Shown: piece after piece, positions 54,341 to 63,043 of the stretch
How positions within the stretch are numbered: the stretch's first letter is position 1
Layout: every line of letters starts with the position of its first letter
Assembly (NCBI RefSeq): GCF_039649665.1
Contig: NZ_JBDJAW010000012.1
Span: 1 to 64,000, forward strand
Length of the DNA: 64,000 nt
Direction of reading: 5' to 3'
From: Microbispora sp. ZYX-F-249
GTDB lineage: Bacteria > Actinomycetota > Actinomycetes > Streptosporangiales > Streptosporangiaceae
Program-made: the position numbers and the translations under genes
Notes under the pieces: generated by a model
The model's input: the letters and a program-made list of their open reading frames with translations, nothing else
Databases searched by the model: none
What the model was told of the DNA's origin: nothing

Positions 54341-54675
54341 GCGGAGACTATGCACGGGCGGTCGACTATCCATCTTGGACAAATGTTCCCGCAGAGTAGA
54401 TGACCGACGGTGCCACCCCTCAGCCGCGTCACCAACCTCCCCGGGGAGTGCACCCAGCGGTTCGCCCGATACTCCGGCTCATTTCCGCCTCGTTCAGCCG
54501 TCGCGCGTGCCGTCCAGGTCTGGATCGCGGCCACGACGGGTGCGGTGGGCAACGCGGCAGGCCCCCGATGAACGGGCGCGGCAGCTTACCGTCGACCCGG
54601 CCCCGCAGGCGCTGCTGGTGTGGGGCCCGTGCCAGGCGATGACGTGAAATCGAGCGCATGCGCCGAGAGCGGGAG
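54341..54675. other. Intergenic region, 335 bases
   Basis: It lies between the hydrolase start (54340, minus) and the TusA-like stop (54676, minus). No frame shows homology; it should carry the hydrolase promoter, and a LysR- or AraC-type site was not recognised. Confidence 0.5.
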
Positions 54676-54972
54676 TCAGTCCTGCCGGGTGTGCCAGGGT
54701 TTGCTCGGCTGGGTGGGGCGTACACGAGCGCCGATCTTGACCGCGTACACCGGCCGGCCGCCGGGGACGGGCCCGAGGTAGGTGTGCCCGGTGGTGTGGC
54801 ACCAGGCGGGCAGGTCCAGGGGTGCGGCCGGGTCGGTGGCGATGATGTGCACGACGCGGCCGGGTCGCAGACCGTCGATGGCGGCGCGCAGGCGCAGCAG
54901 GAGGGTGACGCACAGCAGCCCGGTGCCGTCGACGATCAGGTCGGCTTCGGCGGGCGCCTGGTGATGGGTCAT
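54676..54972 (-). CDS. TusA-family protein with altered active-site motif
   Basis: 98 residues. TusA fold: VDGTGLLCVTLLLRLRAAID at residues 14-33 and a following strand-helix (VVHIIATDPAAP, DLPAWCHTTGHTYLG). The hallmark Cys-Pro of sulfur-transfer TusA proteins is Cys21-Val22 here, so the cysteine is kept and the proline is lost. Other Cys at position about 56. It starts 4 bases after the erythromycin-esterase-family stop, so it is co-translated with that gene. Sulfur transfer is possible but not assured. Confidence 0.75.
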   Translation of the reverse strand: MTHHQAPAEADLIVDGTGLLCVTLLLRLRAAIDGLRPGRVVHIIATDPAAPLDLPAWCHTTGHTYLGPVPGGRPVYAVKIGARVRPTQPSKPWHTRQD

Positions 54973-54976
54973 TCGC

Positions 54977-56293
54977 TCATCCTCCTCGACGGCCTCCTCG
55001 ACCCCCGAGACCGTCGGCCACGGTTGAGGCCGGGACGTTGAGGATCGCGTCGAACGCTTCGAGGACGGGAGTGTGCAGGTAGGCGCTCTGTATCCGGATA
55101 CGGTCGGGACCCGGGGCGAGGCCGGCGTCACCGGGGATGCCGGGGCGTGCCCGGCGCAGATCGGCGAGGCCGAGCCCGAGACCGGCATCGGCGAACGCGG
55201 CCTCGACACTGCCCTGCTCGGGCGGCTCCAGCTCGGTGTTCTCGACGGTGAAACCGAAGCGCGCGTTCTCGTCCGGGCGCATGTCGGCGGTGTGCCCGGC
55301 GATGCTCGTCAGCGCGAGTGCGACGTAGTCATCCCCCAGGGAGCGGTGCAGATGCTGTCCCATGGGCAGCCCGGTGAGGTGACCGTGGAAAGACACCGGC
55401 GTCTTCTGGATGTGGGCGTTGTGGGCCGCCAGCACAACGCGGGTCCCGGGGGCGAAGCGCTGCAGGTGCCACAGGACGGAACCGGCCATGTAGACGTCCC
55501 GGGCCGAGGTGTCGGCGGTCAGACCGGTGCCGGCGTACAGGCCGGCCATGGCGCGGAAGCCGTAGTCGGCGTGGCAGGCGGCCTCCAGGCAACGCAGGGC
55601 GACGTCATAACGGTGCCGGTCCCCGCGGGAGACGTACAGCGCTTCGACGGCGCGGAACCGGATAAGCAGACGCAGCAGAGCCGCGGTGAGAGCGTCCTGC
55701 TCGGCGGTGGGCAGGCGGGACCACGCAGGTGCGGCGGACGCGGCGGAGGGGCCGGCGAACGATCCGGCGATCCGCGTCGCCGTCTCGACCATCGGCAGGG
55801 TCTCGGGGTCGATTTCGTGCAGGTAGTCGGCGACCGGGGTCAGGGCGGGCAGCAGGGACCCACCCGCCGCGGGAATGTCGATCCCGGCGAAACGCACCGG
55901 TGGCGAGGCCGTGCGGTTGTGCCGGCGGATCCAGCGCAGGGGATCGTCGAGTCCCACGGGGATCGCCGCGTCCAGGTGGGTCGCCAGGTCGTCGTCCGTC
56001 CCCTCACCCCGGGCCCAGGCGTCGAGGGGGAAGCCCTCGCTGAAGCCGTACTCGAAGGCCAGGACGGTGAAACCGCAGCGTTCGACGAGGAACCGCAGGA
56101 TGCGCTGCCGCATGAGTGCGAACTCGGTGATGAAGTGGGAGTTCTCGCCGATCGCGACGACGCGCGCATCGCCGATGATGCCGCGCAGCGGCTCCAGGTC
56201 GTCGAGCGGCGCCTCGGCGTCGAGGTGGGCGAGCGGGACGGCGTGGGAGCGCAGCCAGTCGGCGAACGTGGTGTGGTGAGGCGAAGCGGGCAT
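54977..56293 (-). CDS. Erythromycin esterase family protein
   Basis: 438 residues. The active-site region has IGENSHFITEFALMRQRIL (catalytic His in G-E-x-S-H), FEYGFSEGFPLDAW, and AAHNAHIQKTPV (second His, H-N-x-H). This is the Ere/succinoglycan-YbfO fold; Ere enzymes hydrolyse the macrolide lactone, but many family members have other substrates. ATG 56293 is chosen; ATG 56353 in frame would add 20 residues. The gene lies between the Vat-like gene and the TusA-like gene on one strand. Confidence 0.82.
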   Translation of the reverse strand: MPASPHHTTFADWLRSHAVPLAHLDAEAPLDDLEPLRGIIGDARVVAIGENSHFITEFALMRQRILRFLVERCGFTVLAFEYGFSEGFPLDAWARGEGTDDDLATHLDAAIPVGLDDPLRWIRRHNRTASPPVRFAGIDIPAAGGSLLPALTPVADYLHEIDPETLPMVETATRIAGSFAGPSAASAAPAWSRLPTAEQDALTAALLRLLIRFRAVEALYVSRGDRHRYDVALRCLEAACHADYGFRAMAGLYAGTGLTADTSARDVYMAGSVLWHLQRFAPGTRVVLAAHNAHIQKTPVSFHGHLTGLPMGQHLHRSLGDDYVALALTSIAGHTADMRPDENARFGFTVENTELEPPEQGSVEAAFADAGLGLGLADLRRARPGIPGDAGLAPGPDRIRIQSAYLHTPVLEAFDAILNVPASTVADGLGGRGGRRGG

Positions 56294-56423
56294 GCGGGCA
56301 GCTCGATTCTCGGTGCTGGGATGTGGTGGGTTCGCCGGCGAGGGAATGGCCACCGCACGTCGGGCAGGCGCCGGGGGCCGGGGACACGAGGGTGACGCCG
56401 CCCGGCCTCGCCGCCGTATGGCG

Positions 56424-57071
56424 TCATCGTGAAGGAGCGGCCTTCTCGAGGTCGTCGACGCCGCCGGACATGATCGTACGGATGTGCTCGGTGATGTGCC
56501 GGACCGGCCAGTCCCACCAGGCCAGGGCGAGGAGGCGATCGACGTCCGCGTCGCCGTAGCGGCGGCGGATGAGCCGGGCGGGGTTGCCGCCGACGACGCC
56601 GTAGTCGGGGACGTCGTCGACGACCACGGAACCGGAGGCGACGATCGCTCCGTGGCCGATGCGGACGCCGGGCATCACCATGGCCCGGTAGCCGAGCCAG
56701 ACGTCGTGGCCCACGACGGTGTCTCCCCGCCCGGGCAGGCCGGTGATGAGGTCGAAGTGCTCGGCCCAGGAACCGCCCATGATCGGGAATGGGAAGGTCG
56801 AGGGGCCGTCCATGCGATGGTTGGCGCCGTTCATGATGAACCGCACCCCCTCGCCCAGCGCGCAGAACTTGCCGATGACCAGCTTCTCCGGCCCGTAGTG
56901 GTACAGCACGTTGCGGGTCTCGAACGCCGTCGGGTCGTCAGGGTCGTCGTAGTAGGAGAACTCGCCGACCTCGATCAGCGGGGAGGTGATCAGCGGCTTC
57001 AGCAGCACCACCCGCGGCTGCTCGGGCATCGGATGCAGCGCGGTCGGGTCGGGGGGAGTGGGCGGCGTCAC
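56424..57071 (-). CDS. Vat-like (CatB-related) xenobiotic O-acetyltransferase
   Basis: 215 residues of hexapeptide-repeat (left-handed beta-helix) fold. Features: GEFSYYDDPDDPTAFETRNV, LYHYGPEKLVIGKFCALGEG, the catalytic His in MNGANHRMDG, and hexapeptide runs (TVVGHDVWLGYRAMVMPGVR, IGHGAIVASGSVVVDDVP, YGVVGGNPARLIRRRY). Vat enzymes acetylate streptogramin A; CatB relatives acetylate chloramphenicol. Trimeric, acetyl-CoA dependent. It is divergent from the TetR gene at 57199, so TetR probably represses it. Confidence 0.87.
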   Translation of the reverse strand: MTPPTPPDPTALHPMPEQPRVVLLKPLITSPLIEVGEFSYYDDPDDPTAFETRNVLYHYGPEKLVIGKFCALGEGVRFIMNGANHRMDGPSTFPFPIMGGSWAEHFDLITGLPGRGDTVVGHDVWLGYRAMVMPGVRIGHGAIVASGSVVVDDVPDYGVVGGNPARLIRRRYGDADVDRLLALAWWDWPVRHITEHIRTIMSGGVDDLEKAAPSR

Positions 57072-57198
57072 GGATCACTTCCTTCGGCACAGGTTCCTCG
57101 CCCTGATCGCGTCGTTCGGGGTGGTAACTAACGCGACAGATGATGCATTAGGATGCTGCCACACCAGCGATCGATTGAGCAAACCCGGACTGATCACG

Positions 57199-57849
57199 AT
57201 GACCTCCGCACCACCACGACCCGAGGAAACCGGACCGGTGCCGCCGCCCCGCCGCCGGCCCGGAGGCCGCACCGCCCGGACCCGTGCGCAGGTGCTCGAC
57301 GCGGTCCTGGCCGAGCTCGGCGAACACGGTTACGACGGGCTCACCATGGAGGCCGTCGCCGCCCGGGCCGGCGTGCACCGCGCGACGGTGTACCGGCGCT
57401 GGGAAGACGTCGGCGGCCTGCTCGCCGACGTCCTGGACGCGGCGGGCGACGACGCCTGGCGGCCTCCGGACACCGGCTCCCTGACAGGAGACCTGGCGGC
57501 GTTGAACCATGAGATCCAGGACGCCTTGACCGCACAGCCGCCGATCATGGCAGCCCTGATCGCCGCCTCGTTCCGCTCCGAGAAGGCCGCACACGCCCAG
57601 CGACGGCTCTGGGAGGACCGCTACGCCCGCTGCGAGATCGTCGTCAGCAGGGCCGTCCGGCGCGGAGAACTCCCGCCGCACACCGACGCGCGGCGGCTGC
57701 TCATCGCCTCCACCGCGCCGCTGTACCACGAGCTGGTGCTCCTGCGGACACCACCCGACCCGCACCTGCCCGACGACGCGGCGAGAACCGCCGCACTCGC
57801 CGCGGCGGCCGGCGCCTTCGCCGAGCCCCCGTCGGCGAGCGGCACCTGA
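57199..57849 (+). CDS. TetR family transcriptional regulator
   Basis: 216 residues. HTH: RTRAQVLDAVLAELGEHGYD, then LTMEAVAARAGVHRATVYRRW; C-terminal ligand/dimerisation region typical of TetR_C_11-like proteins. The preceding 127 bases up to the divergent Vat-like gene should hold the shared operator; the sequence ACTAACGCGACAG (57126-57138) is the most unusual stretch but no palindrome is clear. Start ATG 57199; earlier in-frame readings overlap the divergent gene. Confidence 0.9.
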   Translation: MTSAPPRPEETGPVPPPRRRPGGRTARTRAQVLDAVLAELGEHGYDGLTMEAVAARAGVHRATVYRRWEDVGGLLADVLDAAGDDAWRPPDTGSLTGDLAALNHEIQDALTAQPPIMAALIAASFRSEKAAHAQRRLWEDRYARCEIVVSRAVRRGELPPHTDARRLLIASTAPLYHELVLLRTPPDPHLPDDAARTAALAAAAGAFAEPPSASGT

Positions 57850-58377
57850 GCGGGGACCGCGCCGGGCCGGGGCCGAGCTCGCGTGACGCGTTTCCACGAG
57901 GGCGGGGGATCCGGCTCCGCTTCACGGCACGAGCCGGCGAGCCGGGAAAAGCGGTGAACGCGCGCGAGGCGATCACCGCACGGAAAAACGCCCAGACAGA
58001 GAACGCACAGAAAAAGGGGACTCACCGGTCCCCTCCACTCTCAACGTATAGCGCACGGGGGGTCTTGCGGCAAGACCCGGGTCGTACCGCAGAATCGTCG
58101 GCCTGAGGCCGGAGCCTGCGAAGACGGGGGAGCGCGAGATGCGCGTGTTGTTGTCGACCCACGGGTCATTCGGGGACGCCGAACCGGCGGCGGCTGAACC
58201 GGCGCCCGCGTGAACCACCCGGTCCCGCCGTCCAGGACCCGGAGCACGAGACCTCCAGGCCCCGGCGACCGGCCGCAAGCCGCTGAAAGACCGCCAGGCG
58301 GAGCCACTCGTCACGCCCGGCCCGCCGCCTTGCCGCGCGTGATGGTCGCGAAGCGACCGCAGATCGGAGCTGATCAC
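57850..58377. other. Intergenic/leader region before helR, 528 bases
   Basis: No convincing gene. It holds a small hairpin at 58015-58034 (AGGGGAC/GTCCCCT), and the 19-bp inverted repeat at 58060-58078. About 300 bases lie between that repeat and the helR GTG, so the transcript may carry a long leader. Confidence 0.55.
58060..58078. promoter_or_regulatory. Rifamycin-associated element (RAE)-like inverted repeat
   Basis: GGGTCTTGCGGCAAGACCC: two perfect 9-base arms around one central G. It has the size, symmetry and CTTGCGGCAAG core of the rifamycin-associated element that lies upstream of rifamycin-resistance genes (rgt, rph, helR) in actinomycetes and mediates rifamycin-responsive expression. 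A TATAGC-like -10 (58047-58052) overlaps it on the upstream side. Confidence 0.85.
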
Positions 58378-60525
58378 GTGAACCCTTTGACCACCAGCGC
58401 CTTCGACCTTTCCGAACGCCTGTCCCACAAAGCGGACCCGGCGCTGATCTCCGCCGACGAGCGGCACCTCGCCGCCGTCGCGGAGACCCTCGAGCAGTCG
58501 ATCGCCGAGCTGTCCGCCCGCCTCGACGCCGAGCTCAGGGCGCCCGGTGGCCTGGGCCGGCAGGCGCTGGACCGGGACCTGGAGATCCACCGGCTGACCG
58601 CCCGTCTGCGCCTGCTGCGCCGCTTCGGCCTCGACCTGTGCCTGGGACGCATGGTCGCCGCGGACGGCTCCGAGCCGGTGTACGTCGGTCGGCTCGGCCT
58701 CACGGACGCCGCGGGTCGCCGCCTGCTGCTCGACTGGCGCTCCCCGGCGGCCGAGCCGTTCTTCGGAGCCACCCACGCCAACCCGATGGGCCTGGCCAGC
58801 CGCCGCAGGTATCGCTGGACCCGCGGCCGGGTCGGCGACTACTGGGACGAGGTGTTCACCCCGGCCGGACTGGAAGGGCACGCGGCGCTGGACGACCAGT
58901 CCGCGTTCATCGCCAGCCTGGGCGGCAGCCGGTCGGGACGGATGCGGGACGTGCTCGGCACCATCCAGGCCGACCAGGACGCCGTCATCCGCGCGGGGTC
59001 CCGGGGCGCTCTCGTCGTCGACGGCGGTCCGGGCACGGGGAAGACCGTGGTCGCCCTGCACCGCTCCGCCTACCTCCTCTACTCCGATCCCCGTCTCGGG
59101 CACCGCAGGGGCGGGGTGCTGTTCGTGGGTCCGCACCAGCCCTACCTGGCCTACGTCGCCGACGTCCTGCCCAGCCTCGGCGAGGAGGGTGTGCAGACCT
59201 GCACCCTGCGGGACCTCGTCGCGGAGGGCGCCACGGCCGCGATCGAGACCGACCCGGACGTGGCCCGCCTGAAGTCGTCCGCGGATCTGGTGAAGGCGAT
59301 CGAACCGGCCGTCAGGTTCTACGAGAACCCCCCCACCGAGGGGATGACGGTGACGACCCCCTGGTCCGAGGTCTGGCTGAGCCCCGACGACTGGGCCGAG
59401 GCGTTCGACGCGCCGGAACCGGGCACCCCGCACAACGAGGCGCGGGACCGGATCTGGGAGGAGCTGGTCACGATCCTGGTGGACAAGCACGACGAGGAGG
59501 CGCCGGCCGAGCTGGTCCGCAGGTCGCTGCTGCGCAACAGGGAGCTGCTGACGACCGTCAACCGCGCGTGGCCGCTGATCGAAGCGGCCGACCTCGTCGG
59601 AGACCTGTGGTCGGTGCCCGCCTATCTGCGGCTGTGCGCGCCCTGGCTCGGTCCCGAGGAGGTCAGGAAGCTGCAGCGTACGGACGCCCAGGCGTGGACC
59701 GTGTCCGATCTGCCGCTCCTGGACGCCGCACGGCAGCGGCTCGGTGATCCGGAGGCGTCCCGGCGCAAGCGCAGCCATGACGCCGCCGTCGCCGCCCAGC
59801 GTGAGCAGATGGCGCGGGTCGCCGAGGACCTGATCGAGGCCGACGACTCCGAGATGCTCGTGATGTCGATGCTGCGCGGACAGGACATGCAGGACGCCCT
59901 GGTCGACGAGGCCGCGCTGTCCGGCCCCGATCCGGACCGGCTCGCCGGCCCGTTCGCCCACATCGTCGTGGACGAGGCCCAGGAACTCACCGACGCGGAG
60001 TGGCAGATGCTGCTGCTGCGCTGCCCGTCCCGGAGCTTCACGATCGTCGGGGACCGCGCCCAGGCCAGGCACGGGTTCACCGAGTCGTGGCGCGAACGGC
60101 TCGAACGGATCGGGCTCGACCGGATCACCCTGGCCACCCTGAGCATCAACTACCGGACGCCGAAGGAGGTCATGGCGGAGGCCGAGCCGGTCATCCGGGC
60201 CGTGCTCCCGGACGCCAACGTGCCGGTCTCCATCCGCGGCAGCGGCGTCCCCGTGGTCCACGGATCGGCCTCGGAGCTGGGCCCGATCCTCGACGCCTGG
60301 CTCGCCGAACACGCCGACGGAGTCGCCTGCGTCATCGGGGATCCATCCTTCCGGGAGACGCCCCGTGTCCGTTCACTCACCCCCGAGCTGGCGAAGGGGC
60401 TCGAGTTCGACCTGGTCGTCCTCGTCGACCCGGACAGGTTCGGCGAGGGCGTCGAAGGCGCGGTCGACCGCTACGTCGCGATGACGCGCGCGACCCAGCG
60501 GCTCGTCATCCTCACCGGCGCCTGA
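58378..60525 (+). CDS. helR: RNA polymerase recycling motor ATPase HelR (HelD-like)
   Basis: 715 residues, GTG start. The start is at TTSAFDLSERLSHKADPALI, where homology to HelR begins; an in-frame extension to 58210 is non-homologous. SF1 helicase-like ATPase: Walker A GGPGTGKT at about 216-223, Walker B IVVDEAQELTD, motif III GDRAQARHGF, and C-terminal YVAMTRATQRL (motif VI). HelD/HelR proteins dislodge stalled RNA polymerase from DNA; HelR additionally displaces rifamycin and is induced through the RAE. N-terminal coiled region is Arg/Leu rich. The RAE-like repeat upstream supports the assignment. Confidence 0.9.
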   Translation: MNPLTTSAFDLSERLSHKADPALISADERHLAAVAETLEQSIAELSARLDAELRAPGGLGRQALDRDLEIHRLTARLRLLRRFGLDLCLGRMVAADGSEPVYVGRLGLTDAAGRRLLLDWRSPAAEPFFGATHANPMGLASRRRYRWTRGRVGDYWDEVFTPAGLEGHAALDDQSAFIASLGGSRSGRMRDVLGTIQADQDAVIRAGSRGALVVDGGPGTGKTVVALHRSAYLLYSDPRLGHRRGGVLFVGPHQPYLAYVADVLPSLGEEGVQTCTLRDLVAEGATAAIETDPDVARLKSSADLVKAIEPAVRFYENPPTEGMTVTTPWSEVWLSPDDWAEAFDAPEPGTPHNEARDRIWEELVTILVDKHDEEAPAELVRRSLLRNRELLTTVNRAWPLIEAADLVGDLWSVPAYLRLCAPWLGPEEVRKLQRTDAQAWTVSDLPLLDAARQRLGDPEASRRKRSHDAAVAAQREQMARVAEDLIEADDSEMLVMSMLRGQDMQDALVDEAALSGPDPDRLAGPFAHIVVDEAQELTDAEWQMLLLRCPSRSFTIVGDRAQARHGFTESWRERLERIGLDRITLATLSINYRTPKEVMAEAEPVIRAVLPDANVPVSIRGSGVPVVHGSASELGPILDAWLAEHADGVACVIGDPSFRETPRVRSLTPELAKGLEFDLVVLVDPDRFGEGVEGAVDRYVAMTRATQRLVILTGA

Positions 60526-60585
60526 CGCCGGAGCCGGCCGGCAAACGAGTTGCGGCGCTGCGGCCCGCGCCGCGACGATGGCCGG

Positions 60586-61224
60586 GTGATCTGGCTCGCA
60601 TTCGCCGGCTCCTGCTTCCTGCTCGCGATGATCCCGGGAGTCAGCACCGCGGTCATCCTGCGGCAGACGCTCAGAGCCGGGCGGTCCTCCGGGGTGGCCG
60701 CGCTGCTCGGCAACGAGACCGGCATCTTCCTGTGGTCCATGGCCGCCGTGTCCGGGCTGTCCGCGCTCGTCGTGGCCTCCGAGGTCGCGTACGGCGCGAT
60801 GAAGGCGGTGGGCGCGGCGCTGCTGGTCCTGATGGGCGTGCAGTCGCTGTGGAAGGCCAGACGCGCGCCGGTGGCACTCGACGCGTCCGCGCCAGGCGAC
60901 GGGGACGAGGCGCGGACGGCCGCCGGGTGGCGCCGCTCGTACGCGCTGGGGCTCGCCACCTGTGGCGCCAACCCCAAGGCCGCCGTGTTCGCGATGTCGT
61001 TCCTGCCGCAGTTCGTGCCGCAGGGCGCACATGTGCCGCTGACGCTGACGTTGCTCGCGGTGGTCTGGGTGGTCGTGGACGTGATCTGGTACGTCGGCAT
61101 GATCTGGCTGGTCGGCCGGGCCGGCGCGGTGCTGGGCAGGCCCGCGGTGCGCCGCCGGCTCGAACAGGTGTCGGGGGTGGTGCTGGTGGCGCTCGGCCTC
61201 CGGGTGGCGGTGGAGGCCCGATGA
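60586..61224 (+). CDS. LysE family translocator
   Basis: 212 residues, about six helices. Start VIWLAFAGSCFLLAMIPGVSTA carries the LysE/RhtB hallmark AMIPGVST near residue 17; the repeat half has NPKAAVFAMSFLPQFV. It exports an amino acid or related small molecule. GTG 60586 follows the helR gene by 60 bases. Its stop overlaps the hydrolase start (ATGA). Confidence 0.88.
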   Translation: MIWLAFAGSCFLLAMIPGVSTAVILRQTLRAGRSSGVAALLGNETGIFLWSMAAVSGLSALVVASEVAYGAMKAVGAALLVLMGVQSLWKARRAPVALDASAPGDGDEARTAAGWRRSYALGLATCGANPKAAVFAMSFLPQFVPQGAHVPLTLTLLAVVWVVVDVIWYVGMIWLVGRAGAVLGRPAVRRRLEQVSGVVLVALGLRVAVEAR

Positions 61225-61965
61225 CGATCTGGCATGAGGAGCGGGGCTCCGGTGATCCCGTCGTCCTGCTGCACTCCAGCGTCGCCGACTCGGGCATGTG
61301 GGATCCCCAGTGGCAGCCGCTGGGGGAGAGGTTCCACGTGGTCCGGCCCGACTTCCGGGGCCACGGGAGGACGCCGTACGCCGCGGAGGGGCCGTACTCG
61401 GACGCGGGCGACGTCGCGGACCTGCTCGCTGCGCTCGGGCTGCGCCGGGGTCGCGCTCGTCGGATCGTCGTACGGCGGCCGGGTGGCGCTGGAGCTGGCG
61501 ACGGGGCATCCCGATCTCGTCGCGCGGCTGGTGCTCCTGAACGCGGGCTGCGGCCTGCCGCCGACACCCGACCTGGAGGCGTTCGGTTCGGAGGAGGACC
61601 GGCTGATCGAGGCGGGCGACGTCGGGGGAGCGGTGGACCTCAACGTCCGCACGTGGCTCGGCCCTGAGGCGGACCAGGCGGTCGGGATGCGGCTGGCGGC
61701 GATGCAGCGTCACGCGTTCGAGGTGCAACTGGCCGCCGACCCCGAGCCCGAGCGGGGGAGGGATCCGATCGACCTGCCGGCGGTCACCGCGCCGGCGCTG
61801 GTGGTCGTCGGCGGCCACGACCTGCCGTACTTCCGGGGGAGCGGACGGCATATCGCGGAGACGATGCCGCACGCAACGCTGCTCGACCTCGACTGGGCCG
61901 GTCACCTGCCGAGCCTGGAACGCCCGGCCGAGATCACGAGCCTGCTGTGCGACTTCCTGTCCTGA
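61221..61965 (+). pseudogene. Alpha/beta hydrolase with single-base frameshift
   Basis: From ATG 61221 one frame reads MTIWHEERGSGDPVVLLHSS ... ALGLRR; the rest continues in another frame as VALVGSSYGGRVALELATGH ... to stop at 61965. The break is in GGGG at 61447-61450; one G fewer would give a continuous protein of about 248 residues with the whole catalytic triad (Ser in GSSYGG, Asp in VVVGGHD, His in DWAGHLPS). It is therefore a recent pseudogene or a sequencing/assembly error. Coupled to the LysE gene. Confidence 0.75.
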
Positions 61966-61982
61966 TCTACATTGTAAAGGCG
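61965..61982. promoter_or_regulatory. ATCTACATTGTAAAGGCG motif, second copy
   Basis: Begins on the last base of the hydrolase stop and matches 16 of 18 bases of the motif at 51169-51186 that precedes the WYL gene. The following 40 bases are unusually AT-rich for this DNA. Confidence 0.35.
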
Positions 61983-62022
61983 CTCGGTTGATCGGAAAAC
62001 AATGATCAATTCCGAAAACCCG

Positions 62023-62058
62023 ACGCCCCGAAGGGGCTCGGCGGCGCCTTCGGGGCGT
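62023..62058. terminator. Terminator hairpin between convergent genes
   Basis: 12-bp perfect stem ACGCCCCGAAGG (62023-62034) with CCTTCGGGGCGT (62047-62058), 12-base loop. It lies between the hydrolase (ends 61965) and the aldo/keto reductase (ends 62063). Confidence 0.8.
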
Positions 62059-62062
62059 TCGG

Positions 62063-63043
62063 TCAGTGGTTGACGGTGGTCATCCCGGCCGGGTTGTAGC
62101 GGTCGCCGGCGACCTGAGCGGCGAGGGAGTCGAGCGCGTCGAGGTGGCCGGCCTCGAACCGGACGTCCAGGGCGGCGGCGTTCTCCTCGAGCCGCGCGAC
62201 CCGCTTGGTGCCGGGGATCGGGACGACGTCGTCTCCGCCCCGGGTCAGCACCCAGGCGAGCGCCACCTGTGCCGGGGTCGTGCCGAGCGCGGCCGCGATC
62301 TCGCCGACCTTGGCCGCCAGGGCCTGGTTGGCGGCGAAGTTGCCGCCCTGCCAGCGGGGGTTGTGGTGCCGGAAGTCGTCGGCGGACAGTTCCCCGGTGC
62401 TCGTGAACGCCCCGGTCAGCAGGCCGCGGCCGAGAGGGCTGTAGGCGACCAGGCCGATGCCGAGCTCCCGGAGCGTGGGCAGCAGCTCGCTTTCGATGTC
62501 GCGGGTGAACAGGGAGTACTCGTACTGCCCGGCGGTGACCGGGTGGACGGCGTGCGCGCGGCGCACGGTGGCGGGCGCGGCCTCGGAGATGCCCAGATGG
62601 CGCACCTTGCCCGCCTCGACCAGCTCCTTCATCGCGCCCCAGGTCTCCTCGACGGGAACGCCGGGGTCGACGCGGTGCTGGTAGAACAGGTCGATGTGGT
62701 CGACGCCCAGGCGTTCGAGCGAGGCGTCGCAGGAGCGGCGCACGTAGTCGGGCCGGCCGTTGACGCCCACGCGGGTGCCGTCGGGCAGCCGCTCGATGCC
62801 GAACTTGGTGGCCAGCACGACCTGGTCGCGCCGGTCCGCGACGGCCTTGCCGACGAGCCTCTCGTTGGTGAACGGCCCGTACGCGTCGGAGGTGTCGAGG
62901 AGGGTGATCCCCAGGTCGAGGGCGCGGTGGAGGGTCCTGATCGACTCGGACTCGTCGCCCGGGCCGTAGAAGTCGCTCATCCCCATGCAGCCCAGACCGA
63001 GCGCGGAGGTGCGAAGGCCCTGGCCGAGCGTGTGCTGCTTCAT
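62063..63043 (-). CDS. Aldo/keto reductase (AKR13-like)
   Basis: 326 residues, TIM barrel. [13 protein letters not shown] near the start, catalytic Asp-Tyr in [10 protein letters not shown], Lys in VVLATKFGI, His in [10 protein letters not shown], and NADPH-binding [24 protein letters not shown]-dependent reduction of an unknown carbonyl substrate. The ATG overlaps the MerR stop (ATGA), so it is regulated by that gene. Confidence 0.92.
   Translation of the reverse strand: MKQHTLGQGLRTSALGLGCMGMSDFYGPGDESESIRTLHRALDLGITLLDTSDAYGPFTNERLVGKAVADRRDQVVLATKFGIERLPDGTRVGVNGRPDYVRRSCDASLERLGVDHIDLFYQHRVDPGVPVEETWGAMKELVEAGKVRHLGISEAAPATVRRAHAVHPVTAGQYEYSLFTRDIESELLPTLRELGIGLVAYSPLGRGLLTGAFTSTGELSADDFRHHNPRWQGGNFAANQALAAKVGEIAAALGTTPAQVALAWVLTRGGDDVVPIPGTKRVARLEENAAALDVRFEAGHLDALDSLAAQVAGDRYNPAGMTTVNH

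Noticed and set aside
58015..58034. Terminator hairpin AGGGGAC/GTCCCCT before helR
   Set aside because: The A-run precedes it on the plus strand, so it would act only on the minus strand, where no gene ends; too weak to list as a terminator.
58210..58377. 56-residue N-terminal extension of HelR
   Set aside because: The segment is Pro/Arg-rich and unlike the family; homology begins exactly at GTG 58378.
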